NCBI GenBank assembly: GCA_951802425.1
Contig: OX637796.1
Span: 744,001-808,000, forward strand
Length of the DNA: 64,000 nt
Direction: 5' to 3'
From: Clavaria fumosa
Lineage: Eukaryota > Basidiomycota > Agaricomycetes > Agaricales > Clavariaceae
This document shows positions 1 through 10,740 of the stretch, piece by piece; positions within the stretch are counted from its first letter, which is position 1; each line of letters opens with the position of its first letter. Below the pieces are notes generated by a model. That model searched no databases and had not been told where the DNA came from. It saw only the letters and a list, made by a program, of their open reading frames with translations. Position numbers and translations under genes: made by a program.

Positions 1-1119
1 ATCCCGATGAGCTCTACCGTCGGGTGCGAGGGCAGAAGAATGTGCGGCGCGATCCAGTCCGGCATCTGCCAGTTCCACTCCGCGTCCGCTGAGCACACGA
101 ACTCGCGTAAGTTTGGCAGCCACTTGGCGATCGTCGTCGGCCCGCCGCCGCCTGGGTGCGTCAGGTGCGGTGGCATTGTGAGATAGTGCTCCTCGATCGA
201 CGAAGTCGAGTGCCCGAGCTCAAGCTGCGTAATTTTCGGGCCGTGCACGCGGAAGAAGTTGGCGAACCCAAAGGACGCGTACGAGAAATCAGCAGAGACG
301 ACGGATAGGTTGCGCAGGGCGGGCATCTCCCATGCCGCGAGTATGGAAAAGGTGGCGTTGTCAAGTGCAACCTTGAGGGAGCGCAGGCCGGGCAGCGCGA
401 TCGGGAAGGGGGTCTCGCAGTTTGCGGTGACGTTTAGGTCGCGTGGCGGAGAGAGGAAAGAGAGCTCGAGGTACTCCAGGTGAGCAGCTGTCATCTCCAG
501 CATGGGTGATACGTGAAGCTGGAACGAGATGTCATCGTAATTGGTCCATGATAGGCGACGAAGGATATTGTTAGGGTGCGCGAGGGCAGAGAAGAGCTGC
601 TCAGGCGAGCTGCGCGGGTTGCGCAGCTCGTCGAAGCGGTTGCGGCGGACCGAGCGGTTATCCGAGTATACGAGGAGGCGTGGCGCATAGTCGATGATGG
701 TACGCAGGTCGGCGGGGTCGCAGCGCTCGAGCGCGGGCGTCTCGATATGCAGCCCGCGGATGTGGCGGCCGCTGTGAGGTTGGCACTGCACGAGCTCCTG
801 GGAGAGCACGGTGTGCGCAAGCGCTTTGGCCTGGCTTGCGCGGCTGATCCAAACGAACTCGTACAGCACCTCTTGCACGAGGGCGTTCCAGCGCTTAGAG
901 ACGAGGGCGAGCGCGCGTTTGCTCTTCATGCTTGTCCGATACGCGGGGAGGCTACAAGGGCTAGGCTCGAGATAAGAGACACAGCGGGTGGTATCAAGGG
1001 GGTTGGGGTGGATCTGGGTCGCTAGACGGATGATTTGGAGCCAGAGCTCGGAGGGTAAGTCAGCGATGAATCGGTGCTTCAATGGGGCGTCGACGCTGGG
1101 TACACGGACTTTTGAACGC
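1..1119 (-). CDS. F-box domain protein, partial (3' end beyond left edge)
   Basis: The minus strand is open from position 1119 to the left edge. It starts with an F-box-like segment, LPSELWLQIIRLAT, followed about 40 residues later by LVSKRWNALVQEVLYEFVWI, the usual second half of fungal F-box-like domains. Downstream are leucine-rich stretches such as LEYLELSFLSPP and LPGLRSLKVALDN, typical of the LRR-like tail of basidiomycete F-box proteins. Such proteins are expected to act as substrate adaptors of SCF ubiquitin ligases, binding Skp1 through the F-box; the substrate is unknown. The frame has a stop upstream and no usable ATG, but a CTGAC branch-like site and TTGCAG acceptor lie just before 1119, so a short 5' exon is probably upstream (1136-1396 region) and is not resolved. 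The C-terminus is off the window. Confidence 0.85.
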
Positions 1120-1121
1120 CT

Positions 1122-1964
1122 GCAATTAGGGTTTGTCAGTGCACAAGAAACATTGAAGAAGATTGTTTAAATGGGTGTTCTAAGCCGAAGCCATCGTGGA
1201 CTCCACGCCATGGAGCTGTGGTCTCCAAGGAGAACAAGGAAAGGGAGCCAGTGACCAATTGAGACAGTACGCACCCTATTGAAGGTGGGCTTTTCATGAG
1301 GAGAGAAAATCTCTGCCTCAGGTCGGAGAGGTCAAAGAGGGGTTTCTTGCCGTAGTTTACCATGTCGTCGCACGGTAGGTTTTGCCAATTTTTCACGATG
1401 CGCAGAGAGAGAGAGAGAGGGTATTGATGATGTGTTATATATCGCGGAAGGGGAGAAGAGAAGAGAGATGTATTACGAAGAGGAGGGTGAGTATGAGAAT
1501 GAGTAGAGGAAGAGGAGGTGAGAGAGGATGAGAGTCGGTGTGGTGATATTGATGTATGTTACGAAAGGCTGGCAACAAGGCTAAAGAAAAGAGTGTATTA
1601 CCAAATATATTCCCACGATTCGATTTTTTTAATCACCGCGATCCGTGTTCTCTCTCTCTTCTTCTCATAGTCTGTCTCTGTCTGTCTAAAGCAAGTCCAT
1701 CACCGCACAAGAAAAAAGGGGGAGGACGTGTATTGATCGCAACCGTTCAGCGGCGTAATTCCCTTATGGCAATAGGTCGCGAGTAGGAGATGGCAATTCA
1801 GGCAACGTGTTATTACTCACGGTCTCGCACACTTGGACATTGAGTAACGGGGAAGACACCGTCTTTCTCGGAGTGAACGAAAGGAACATGGAACATTCTG
1901 ATAATGTTATCCAATCACGCGTGGGATCATAAACTTGGCAGTAACCAAAGTAAGGAAGAAAACG
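1122..1964. other. Intergenic and probable 5' end of the F-box gene; GA-rich
   Basis: This stretch probably contains the 5' exon and promoter of the F-box gene on the minus strand. A purine-rich run of repeated GAGA lies around 1403-1530. I see no other coding signal. Confidence 0.4.
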
Positions 1965-3298
1965 TCATCTCTCCCTCCTCCGCTGGTACTGCTCCTGCTC
2001 CCGTTCCCGCTCCCGTTCCCGCTCCCGTTCCCGGCCCCTCCCCAACTCCCGATGTCGATACCGATGCGCAGCATGCACCGCCTCCGGGTTAAACAAGTTC
2101 CCATACTCCTCATCCTGATCATCACCGCGCATCGTGCTCGGTGTCGCGCTCCCGCGCGCCTCGCGGCGCTTCCGCTGTATTAGCTCCAGCGCGCGCCGTC
2201 GCTCAGAGGACTCGCGCGCGAGGCGCGCTTCGACGAGGGCCGCACTTCGGGCGTCTGCCGTAGTCGGGGTGGATGGCGTGGATTGTATTGAGGGCGGCGG
2301 CGGCGGCGGCGGTGGTAGTGGCAGGCCGCGAGAATGCTGGTTCTGTCGACGAGCGTGATTGGTAGACCGGAAGGAAGCGAAGGAGGACGGAGGATTGGAG
2401 CCAGCTGCGGAGGCGGCCAGCTGGTGTTTGATCGACGTGAGCGGGTCGTACATCGACTTGCGCGCGAGCTCTCGGTCCCTATGTGCAATGAAGACCTCCT
2501 GTTACTTAGAGATAGTCAAAAAATACCACCCACCGAAGTGCCTTCTCTTCTATATTATCCCAATCTACTTCTTCAGGCTGCCCAGAGCCAATAGTCGTGA
2601 CCGCTGTCGCCGCTGCCGTGGTTGTTGTGCGCGAGACATACCACGGGTTCAGATCTTGTGTAGAGGGTGCGAGCGGGACGCCCTTGTCGTCCTCTGCCGA
2701 CGTCGACGCATTCGCCGCGCTGGCGCGGCCCTTCTTCTCCTTGCTCGCTTGCTGTATAGCGAGCGCGATCGTTTCCTGCGCGCCGTCACCGTCATCGTGA
2801 CACCGTCAACGAAGCTATGACACAATACGCCGCCTAGCAAGATCAACGCACTTGCTCGAGGTCCTTGAAGAAGTTGATATGCCCGCGCTCAGTGGGCAGG
2901 CCGGATGGCGTGAGGTAGCGCGAACTAGGATCAGCGGAAGAGCCGGCAGCGGAGCCGCCGCCGCTAAGCATGGCGGCCTCCCATGCCTCCTCCTCGCGCT
3001 GCCGCTCGCGCTTTGACTTGTGCGGTGTACCCCCGATGGAGGAACCGACGCCAGCACGGTCGCGCAGGAGGTCAACACGCGCTTCTGCATCCTGTCCATT
3101 CGCAAACGAAAAGAAGTAACGGCGTGAGCGCCCAGGGAAGAGCGAGGAGGAAGCACATATACGCACCGCAAGCATCACCCGCTGCTCCTCATGTGCTTCC
3201 TTGCGACGCGCCTCCTCCTCGTCGCGCCGCACGCGCTCGATGTTGTCTCGCCGGTAGGGGTGGTATGATTTGTGGTGTGCAATGTTAAGCTTGCCCAT
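1965..3298 (-). CDS. LENG1/CIR-N-type protein, probable spliceosome-associated factor
   Basis: The protein begins MGKLNIAHHKSYHPYRRDNI and continues with a charged ERVRRDEEEARRKE helix, the signature of the N-terminal CIR domain found in LENG1 and related splicing-associated proteins. Predicted exons on the minus strand are 3298-3167, 3091-2852, 2775-2534 and 2478-1965; phases agree at all three introns (75, 76 and 55 nt) and give about 375 aa. The last intron has a GTGGGT donor, a CTAAG branch and a CATAG acceptor. Exon 4 carries RKSMYDPLTSIKHQL, resembling the conserved R-x-x-DPL-x-x-I segment of the family. The C-terminus is a basic coiled stretch ending in alternating Arg-Glu repeats encoded by a CCCGTT/AACGGG-type hexamer array. 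Family placement rests on the N-terminus; the function is inferred from the family. Confidence 0.75.
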
Positions 3299-4956
3299 TG
3301 TCGTGGTTTTGGGTTTGGAGGTATTACGTAACCAATTTGATCGAAGAGTCGATCACCGCCACAACTGCTCCCTCTCACGTGGCACCTGACCTTTGGCCGT
3401 CAGCAACTGTCATCAACACCCGAGATCAGACAACCAAACGACATTTACCCTGACTGAGAGAGATAACATCACACGTGTTCTCAATTGTGTCGTTTTATCT
3501 GTCAGTTCTCACCTCCTTCGTGTTCGCGACTGAATAGGTTTGTAAGATCTCATCAATGATACCGTGCCTCATCTCCTCAGCACCACTCTACGGTTCGCGG
3601 AACTCGAGCAACACATGCTGTACATTGTCCACTGCAATATAGTCCATCCGGAGCGCGAGTATTGCATTGCATGGAGCGATCAACCAGCTTGTCATCCACG
3701 GTTTACAGGACCCGTACCGAGCTAGACCCTGTTCTGGGCTGTGGATCAGAAGCCCTGCGGGGGCGAGGGGGCGGCGCAGAAAACATAAGCCGTGGAGATC
3801 AATCAATCCATCACGGCTACCTAGGTGTGTGTCCCACACGGTCCAACCGCAGTCAACCATAAGCGCCGCATGTGCTGGCACAGTGGGAATCGAACTCTCG
3901 TTCTCGTCGGGGGATATGTTGATATCGTGACGTACCTTTACACCCACGACAAATGATGTACCCGGGGCACGAGAACTGATGTGATGGCGGCCAGAAAGGC
4001 TAACCTCGCCAAGCCGGGAAGATCGTTGCTAATAAAGTGGAGCGTTCCCGAATGATCCGGTCTGTTGCTCTCCGGTCGGTCAACGCGAACTGGGCCACTT
4101 TTATTCCCTTGCCATGCTACGTCGGGAGTTCTGAACCGACGGGTGCTAGTGAACACGACTTCAACTTTAGGGCGATGTCAGGTTGTTATACTGGCACCGA
4201 ATTACAAAGAAGGCGGCGATAGCGTTGGTGCGCGCTCGAGTACACAACAAGCACTGGTTGCCAGCGGTTCACTCGGATAGCATATCTACGCGACAGGGTG
4301 TTATGTTTTGATGGCGTACTTTATTTACTTATTCCGTCGACGGCAACGGATGGTCCTTTTTCCCCAAGCGATGGTCCCACCCCCGACAACAACTCTTGTG
4401 TTGTAATATGTTCAAGTGTTATAAATGAAACAGCAAGGACATCAGTTAGAAAGAGATAAGTGTAGTGAAGGCAGGGTATGGCTGTGAAATGGTGGAGTAT
4501 TATCGAGGCAAGGGGAATGATGGGCAGTGTGTGTCGAATGAACGGCACTGCAACCGAACGTTGTGCATGTTAACAACGTGACTTTCCTTATATGGTTTAC
4601 CTTGTGTTGCTACTCAAGTCCCCTTCTTCACCTCGTTCACCCAAGCGTTGCTGCCTCGTGCGATGCCGTGCGGCAACGAAACCAACCAAACGATGGAATG
4701 ACTCGAACCCGGTAAAAGCGTTTCCACACAGCAGTAGTAAGTTTATCCACTTGGAATGGTATTGTGTGATGGGGGGGAATATTGAAGTATTTTGATACCG
4801 CCTATTGTTATTTCCACGCTGTGTATCATCTTCCTTCCCCCTTCTCTCCCTTTTTACAGTTCAACATATAACAATAACAACAACAACCACCATCTCTCTC
4901 GCTCTCCCACTCACTTTCCCCTTTCAACGTCCATCTGCCAACTTACTCCGCTAACA
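3299..4956. other. Intergenic, no supported gene
   Basis: About 1.65 kb separate the LENG1-like gene and the 575-aa gene, which point away from each other, so both promoters should lie here. Small open frames at 3588-3947 and 4321-4548 on the minus strand show no recognisable domain. The last 150 bp before 4957 are CT-rich, as is common in fungal 5' UTRs. Confidence 0.5.
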
Positions 4957-6684
4957 ATGTCCACCGTCGCTCCGCCACCGACGCTCAACTATCTCCCCCA
5001 CGCACAGCGTACACGCCTCCTACACTCTACTCGCAAGCTCGAGGCTCTCCTCGGTGCCACGCCCCGTCTCCTAGAACAGCATGAACAGCAACACGCTACA
5101 TACCCATACCCGTCTCTCGCGCAGCCATCCCTCCTGTCCATACCCTACCACATTCAGTCCCAAGGATATGCCCACACGCAGCATGCTCGCACACGCTCCA
5201 CCCCCCACCCTTTCGCGGCGGCGGCCGCGCCATTATCAGCCTCAGCGGTCTCCCTCTCCCGCTCCTCGCTCGACTCGCGTTCCTCCTCTGAAGAGACTTA
5301 CGAGTCGGACCAACACCACTATCAGCGACGCCCCGCACCCGCGTACTACCACTCCTCCTCGTCTTCTCTCGGGCTCCCCCTCCTGGGTGCCTCTAAGCGG
5401 CGCCTCGCCCTTCGGCACGCTACGCCTGCATTAACCGTGGACACGCCGGCGGTGTCTTCTCCTGGCGCGCGTCTCACACGCCGCTCGAGCGACCGCCAAC
5501 CAAGCTCAGCAACAAGGACGCACAGGCCTCCGCCGCTCCTGCTCGCGTTGGCCCCGCCGCCAGTCGTACTCCCTGCTTTGACTTCTGCCCGTCTTGACGA
5601 CGACGATGATGACGACGATGACGACGACATTGAAAAAGACTCGCTGTTCTTTGACGACGACGATGATGATGACAAGAAACAGGAAGAAAGTCCCCTCACC
5701 CCGATCCCCCTCTCTTCCTCCTCTGCGCCCCCATCTCCACGAAGCCCGACACGCGCATTACACCAGAAGCAACAACCCCAACAATCTCCATGGCAAAACT
5801 GGTGCCAGCCACGCCCGCCCAAGCCGCTCACCTCCAAGGAGCGCCGCGACAAGATGGCCAAGCTGACACGGCACCTCGGTGCGGGCATCCCGCCTGAGCT
5901 CGTCTTCCCCCACCTCGCGGCCAGCAAAGAGCAGCACCCCTCTACCGCCGACGAAAAGAAGCACTGGCGCGGGCGGCCGCGCGCGTCGTCCACGCCCACC
6001 TCGCCTACGATGCCTCGCGTGTCGATGGAGACGGTGCACCATGCGGACCCGGTGCCGCCCCCTGTCGTGTTCCTCCCGCCTGCGCGGTCGTCGTCTGTCC
6101 GGCACAGCAACAAGAGCGGCAGCAGCAGCAGCGCCAACACCGCCGAGGCAGGGAAGGCGAAGGCCGGGGCGACGCCGCCGCCGCGCCTGCTGAGACGCAT
6201 GAGCTCGACGCGGCGCCTGAGGGGGAGCTTCGTCGGCCAGGGCGAGGCTGCGGACGCGGGCACGACCGCGGTGCGCGACGATGTCGCGCGCGGCACGGGC
6301 ACGGGCACGGCGGTAGTGGCGAGCCCGACGGTGACGACGAGCACGACGACGACGACGACGGTGGCGCGCAGCGCCAGCATGACGTCGCCGACCGCGGAGC
6401 ACCACGTGCGCGGGACACACGGGGGGGCGCACGGACGGCGTGTGCGCCGCTTGAGCGCGCCGGGCGTGCACCCGCGCCTGAAGAGCGTGCGCAGCGGGGT
6501 CATCGGCGGCGGCGGCGGCGTTGTCCCGCCCGTTACTTGGGTCACTACCGGTTGTGGCTATACCCCTGTGAATGGCGGCGCGAAGCTGCGCCTGATGGAG
6601 GAGGAGCAGCGCCCGCCGTCGTGGCGTGGCGAGTGGAATGTCGGGGACATGCGCAAGGTGCAAGCTGCGCTGAGGAAGTTGTGA
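4957..6684 (+). CDS. Conserved-type hypothetical protein, 575 aa, Asp tracts and structured C-terminus
   Basis: An uninterrupted frame. I chose the ATG at 4957 because the 55 codons before it look like a CT-rich 5' UTR translated in frame. Residues 10-35 read HAQRTRLLHSTRKLEALLG, a helix-like segment; the middle is Ser/Pro-rich with two poly-Asp runs (near residues 213-223 and 231-237) around an acidic block. A segment LTSKERRDKMAKLTRHLG suggests another conserved helix. The extreme C-terminus, GEWNVGDMRKVQAALRKL, looks like the best conserved part and is also what survives in the decayed copy at 8190-8715. I recognise no enzymatic domain; the composition suggests a largely disordered regulatory or scaffold protein. 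The downstream pseudogene copy supports this being a real, once-duplicated gene. Confidence 0.7.
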   Translation: MSTVAPPPTLNYLPHAQRTRLLHSTRKLEALLGATPRLLEQHEQQHATYPYPSLAQPSLLSIPYHIQSQGYAHTQHARTRSTPHPFAAAAAPLSASAVSLSRSSLDSRSSSEETYESDQHHYQRRPAPAYYHSSSSSLGLPLLGASKRRLALRHATPALTVDTPAVSSPGARLTRRSSDRQPSSATRTHRPPPLLLALAPPPVVLPALTSARLDDDDDDDDDDDIEKDSLFFDDDDDDDKKQEESPLTPIPLSSSSAPPSPRSPTRALHQKQQPQQSPWQNWCQPRPPKPLTSKERRDKMAKLTRHLGAGIPPELVFPHLAASKEQHPSTADEKKHWRGRPRASSTPTSPTMPRVSMETVHHADPVPPPVVFLPPARSSSVRHSNKSGSSSSANTAEAGKAKAGATPPPRLLRRMSSTRRLRGSFVGQGEAADAGTTAVRDDVARGTGTGTAVVASPTVTTSTTTTTTVARSASMTSPTAEHHVRGTHGGAHGRRVRRLSAPGVHPRLKSVRSGVIGGGGGVVPPVTWVTTGCGYTPVNGGAKLRLMEEEQRPPSWRGEWNVGDMRKVQAALRKL

Positions 6685-7189
6685 AAAGTGTCGCCGTTGG
6701 TTCTTTTCTTTTCTTCCAGAAAATGTGACTCTGTCCTTTTGACATATGCTTCCCCCCAAACTCCCCTTTCCATTGCTCGAACGATGTCTCGCAACCAAAA
6801 ACAGAAGCCATTGTATCCGTATACGCAATGTGTATCCCCCATTCTTGCCTAGTTTAAACCCCCTGATTTGCTTATCCTTACATCTTCACGGATCCTGGTA
6901 TCTAGCATCCAATGCCTCTTTTCTTTCTCCGTTTCTGCCCTCTAGCGAACGTACCGCACTTGTAATGGCGTAGTGTAAAGAACGCACCATGTTACGATTT
7001 TTTCCCAACGTAATGATTTCAGGCCAAAAATTGATGACACCTCTCTGTCCGTGGATTCATGCATGATGACAGTAATGCTACACACGGTCTCGTCGTGCTG
7101 ACGTGACTGCTGTTTTCTTTGTACGGGGAGTGTATGGTGCAGAACGAGAAGGGGTACAGTAGAGCGCCCTGAAATGTGATGTCATGTGC

Positions 7190-8155
7190 ATGAATCATAT
7201 CTCATTCCATGGATGATATAGGTTGATATTATCTCCACAAGCCATCGCAGCACCTGCTCGTGCACACCGGAAAAAGCTTGGCCCATCCTCCTTTCCGCTT
7301 TCATACTTCCTGGGTTGCTGTAATTGATGACCCTTCGCCGGCAGTCTAATATTACACCTGGCGGGCGCATCGGACATGTCCAACGCGGCCCGTCGACCTC
7401 ATCACGTCGCCACTCTTGCAACAGTAGCAGGGTAGCTGCCCTGGGGGCGTTCGAGCTGCACAAGGCGTACGTCAACAGCTGGACTGGGGCGAAGGGGTAT
7501 CGTTTTGCGGAGAAGCGGAACCCCGAGAACTTAATTGGGCGGCGGCCGAGGACACGCATGGACGCTCAATGATACCGATAGCCCGGACGACGACGATGAC
7601 AATGGCTGCAATGAATCTGCAGCAATGACGTTATGCGGGCTTGTGTCTCCCCATGGGCCTCCAGGCCCGCCACCGTTGTGGTGGTGTCCGCAACAGCAGC
7701 AGTGGTGGGTAACAGTGTAGCCGCCCCCGTTCGAGCTGCACCCGGCCGTACGTCAACAGCTGGACTGGGGCGAAGGGGTATCGTTTTGCGGAGAAGCGGA
7801 ACCGCGGGAATTTAATATAATTGGACGGCGGCCGAGGACACGCGTGGACGCTCAATGATACCGGTAGCCTGCCACCGTTGTGTTGTGTCCGCAATAGCAG
7901 GTAACAGTGTAGCCGCCCTGTTCGAGCTGCCCCCGGCCGTACTTCAACAGCTTGGCTGGGGCGAAGGGGTATCGTCCTGAGGAGGAGCGGAACCCCGCCG
8001 CGAACTTGTTTGGAGCGCATAGGTGTGAGATGCCGGTTCTCGGCATTGTGAGGGTTTGGTTACCTCCATTCTAGTTGCGGCTCAATTGGCCTTTCCTACG
8101 TGTCCATGCACTGAATATCGTTAGTTTCTCGCAATTGCTTTGCGTTATTGGATTT
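7190..8155 (+). pseudogene. Decayed copy of the 3' half of the C2H2 zinc-finger gene at 24156-26396
   Basis: Positions 7205-7420 align by eye with 25130-25410 of the intact zinc-finger gene. They share the intron end GTTGAT-TTATCTCC, the micro-exon CAGCACCTGCTCGTGCACAC, and the exon 3 start around ACATGTCC. The far end (about 8070-8155) matches the 3' flank of the parent near 26510-26590 (TTCTAG-TG...CAATTGGCC...GCGTT). The copy has stop codons, has lost the second finger's cysteines and contains an expanded repeat between the two matching ends. It therefore covers the micro-exon through the 3' UTR of the parent and is non-functional. Confidence 0.75.
7440..8015 (+). repeat. Three imperfect copies of a 90-140 bp unit inside the zinc-finger pseudogene
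   Basis: A unit beginning near GAGCTGCAC and containing GGGGCGAAGGGGTATCGT and GCGGAAC occurs at about 7452-7590, 7731-7867 and 7925-8010. The first two also share GGCGGCCGAGGACACGC and GACGCTCAATGATACCG. The intervals (about 280 and 190 bp) differ, so this is a degenerating segmental triplication, not a regular satellite. One reading frame resembles the parent's FDLHPV and GRRP segments. Confidence 0.7.
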
Positions 8156-8189
8156 GTGAATACTCAGGTGTCATTATACTCCGGCGGGT

Positions 8190-8715
8190 GGCGCTGCCGT
8201 GTGTGCTGAGACGCGTGGGCTCGACGCGGCGTCTGAGGGGGGAGGTTTGTCGTCCAGGGCGCCCAGAGCGAGACGAGCAAGACCGCGGCGCACGACGATG
8301 TCTCCCGCGGCCCTGGGATGGCGGTTATTGACGAGCCCAAGTGAACGGTGAGTACAACAACGACCGTGGCACGCAGCGCAAGAATGACGTCCGCCGACCC
8401 GCGGAGTACCGTGCGTGCGGGACGCACGGGGCATACGGACGCCGTGTGCGCCGCATGAGCGCGCCGGGCGTGTACCCGCGCCTGAAGAGCGTGTGCAACG
8501 GGGCCGTTGGAGGCGGCGGCACCCTGCCCGTTACGATGAGTCACTAGCAGTGATGGCTACGCCCCAGTGATGGAGGTGCAGCACCCGCCATTGTGGCGTG
8601 GCGAGTGGAATGTCGGGGACATGCGCAAGGTGCAGGCTGCGCTGAGGAAGTTGTGGAGGCGTGCAGTTGGGATTTTTTAAGTAGAAAATATGAGTCTTTC
8701 TTGACGTACCCTTTT
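8190..8715 (+). pseudogene. Decayed copy of the 3' end of the 575-aa gene (4957-6684)
   Basis: This segment aligns with 6180-6720 over its full length: CTGAGACGC-TG-GCTCGACGCGGCG, the ATGACGTC...CCGACCGCGGAG region, GGCGTG-ACCCGCGCCTGAAG, and the terminal GTGGCGTGGCGAGTGGAATG. Stops (for example at the TGA near 8343 and the TAG near 8545) and indels break the frame, although the last 20 codons are nearly unchanged. The copy sits about 2.0 kb downstream of its parent in the same orientation and directly abuts the zinc-finger pseudogene. Confidence 0.85.
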
Positions 8716-9227
8716 CGAACACGTCGTGAGCAATAGTTGAATAGGAACGGCACGACAAATGAGGAGACCAGATTCTGAAAACTTGCAAGAGATGATTCGA
8801 TGGTTTAAAATTGTCAATGAACTGCAGTGTCGTGGCACAATGCGCATATAGCCACGCGATACTTGTACGTTAGGATGGGCACTCACGCCATTGTGGTGTC
8901 TGCTTCGCAACCTCTGGAACCCCTCCTCCTCGATATCCCACCGTGCAGCGGGATCCGCGTCAGTTACACGGGTAGCCGACCGTATGATGAATGGAGGCGT
9001 GATATCGCCGGTGGTCAAAGAAGGCGAGTCGCTGTCCCATTGCACTGATGCGGTGATTTCTTGGGGTTTACAGAACCTCTCATCTGGTCATCGGGGGCTG
9101 ATCTCGCTGATCTCGATTCCATATGATCATGGGGCTTGGTTCCGAGAGACAGTACGGATTTATCGTCCACAGATGGGTACACCGGCGCTCTGCGCTTTGA
9201 GAAGAAGGGGATATTCGGAGTAGATCG

Positions 9228-9287
9228 CTAACTACAATTCCAGTTCCACTTTCACAGGGTGAAAAGTGGAAATGGAATTGTAGTTAG
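9228..9287. repeat. Near-perfect hairpin, 28-29 nt arms with a 3-nt loop
   Basis: The arm CTAACTACAATTCC-GTTCCACTTTCAC is followed by AGG and then by its reverse complement with one mismatch and one extra base. It sits between the composite pseudogene block and the truncated oxidoreductase. Tiny foldbacks like this can be footprints of MITEs or transcription stops; no further evidence distinguishes these. Confidence 0.8.
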
Positions 9288-9480
9288 TTTTCCCTATCGA
9301 GAAGTTATTTTCAGCAGTCGTATTTGGTAGAATACCGCTAAGAAGGTATTGCGGCCACTTGGGAGGGTGAGAACGGGTCTCGCGATTCGGGAGAGTGAGG
9401 AGAGCGTCAGCGCACACGTGATGGTAAGGGTACACGCGTGCGTGACTGGCCAAATGCACAAACTGACATGTTACACAGTA

Positions 9481-9775
9481 ATGACGCCACTCACGCTTTC
9501 GCGACAGATCGGCAGGAATTTCATGCGCGCTGTTCTTGTCAAGGGCGGGAAAGGCCCTGTCGAAAATCTTTACATTGGCCATATCCCCATCCCCGTGCCT
9601 GGTCCCGGCCAGGTCCTCATCAAGGCAAATCATGTCCACTGTTTTTCCCGCTTTTCTCGCTCGCGTAGTGGCTGGTGTTGACAAGTTTCCACTGCAGGTC
9701 AAGACGTTTGGCATCAACCGCATGGACATAGCGCAGCGCAAAGGCCATTACCAGCCTCCATCAGGAAAAATGTAA
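9481..9775 (+). pseudogene. NAD(P)H:quinone oxidoreductase (zinc-independent MDR), 5' fragment
   Basis: The ATG at 9523 opens MRAVLVKGGKGPVENLYIG, followed by PVPGPGQVLIK and, after an intron-like interval ending TTTCCACTGCAG at about 9698, VKTFGINRMDIAQRKGHY. These are the first 50 residues of the quinone oxidoreductase branch of medium-chain dehydrogenases. The presumed donor reads AAG|GCAAAT, a GC donor or a mutated GT. The match ends abruptly after QPPSG and the frame stops at 9775, where CpG-poor repeat DNA begins. The NADPH-binding Rossmann domain is missing, so this cannot be a working enzyme; it looks truncated by insertion of, or recombination into, repeats. Confidence 0.8.
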
Positions 9776-9957
9776 TTTCACAGTAGTTGTCAGTGTAAAT
9801 ATATTGTCACACTGAGACTATATAGACCAATGTCATTTTGTGATTTCCATGGTAGGGCTTTATAGATATTCAGACAACAACAAAGTGCATGGTAGTCAAT
9901 ATAGCATTCAGGCCAACACTGTAGCACTAGTAGATTTGCAGTGATCAATGGATACTA

Positions 9958-10619
9958 CTGTACCATTTAACTCAATTCACCGCTATGTGTTACACGTTAC
10001 GCATCTGGTGAATTGGGGGTTTCACCAAAAATGAGTGTTATGTGTGACAAGGAGTAACATTCACCACCCTTGAAAAAATCCCTCTCAGCCATGTCGGCAT
10101 GTCCACACTTGAGATACCTCCAGATATCCTGAAAGAGTATCTCCCAAGCCAAAAACTACCCATAACTGATCTCCTGGCTTTTGATATCCCTCGAGCGACA
10201 GGCAAAACCTTCAAAAGTTTAACATTTTCTAGCAAACCTCCTAATATCTTGCCTGACAACATAAAAGCCCTCCTTTGCACCCACCTGCCACACATCGCAT
10301 TTCTAGTCACCCAAAGCCTGATGGCGGCTTGTCAACAGTTGCAAATGCTGAGGACTTGGATGAGCAGCCAGTGGGAGATGAGGAAAAAGAGGAGGGAGAG
10401 ATGGTCCAAGGCAAGTGAAAGAGGACAGCAAATCAGCTCTACAGCCTTGCAAGCTTTGCAAGGCACTGGGACAATGAGGCCTCAAATGCTGAGTAACCCA
10501 ATTTGGTAACTAGTTGAATCAATTCACCAATTTGGACTGTTATGTGTTACATGTGTTACTTTTCACTGATTTTGAGAGCTGCGTTATGCGTTACCGGTGA
10601 ATTGAGTTAAATGGTACAG
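9958..10619. mobile_element. MITE, 662 bp, 25-bp TIRs and TA target duplication (Tc1/mariner-like ends)
   Basis: The left end CTGTACCATTTAACTCAATT continues into CACCG and is mirrored exactly at the right end. TA dinucleotides flank both sides (9956-9957 and 10620-10621). TATGTGTTAC motifs recur just inside both ends. The TA duplication suggests mobilisation by a Tc1/mariner-type transposase. An open frame at 10099-10509 has no transposase motif, so the element is non-autonomous. It keeps a dozen or so CpGs while its surroundings have almost none, so it is younger than the host sequence. Confidence 0.8.
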
Positions 10620-10740
10620 TATGTTGTATGGCTATGTCACTATGGACCCAATAGCAGGTTGTTATCACCATCTGGTCAGATGATTTATGACTTTCACCCA
10701 AAAATCAGTGCAAAACAGGTGATGGGTGATTTCTAATCAC

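Noticed and set aside
3870..3960. tRNA-like TTCGATTCC on the minus strand
   Set aside because: The flanking bases do not form a T stem and no matching acceptor strand is found within 100 bp.
4792..4956. Upstream start extending the 575-aa protein to 630 aa
   Set aside because: The added 55 residues translate a CT/AAC-rich leader, and the ATG at 4957 has a good context (ACAATGTC).
5346..6828. Large minus-strand ORFs (up to 399 codons) opposite the 575-aa gene
   Set aside because: They are antisense shadows of GC-rich, Ser/Pro-rich codons. The plus strand has the leader and the conserved C-terminus repeated in the pseudogene.
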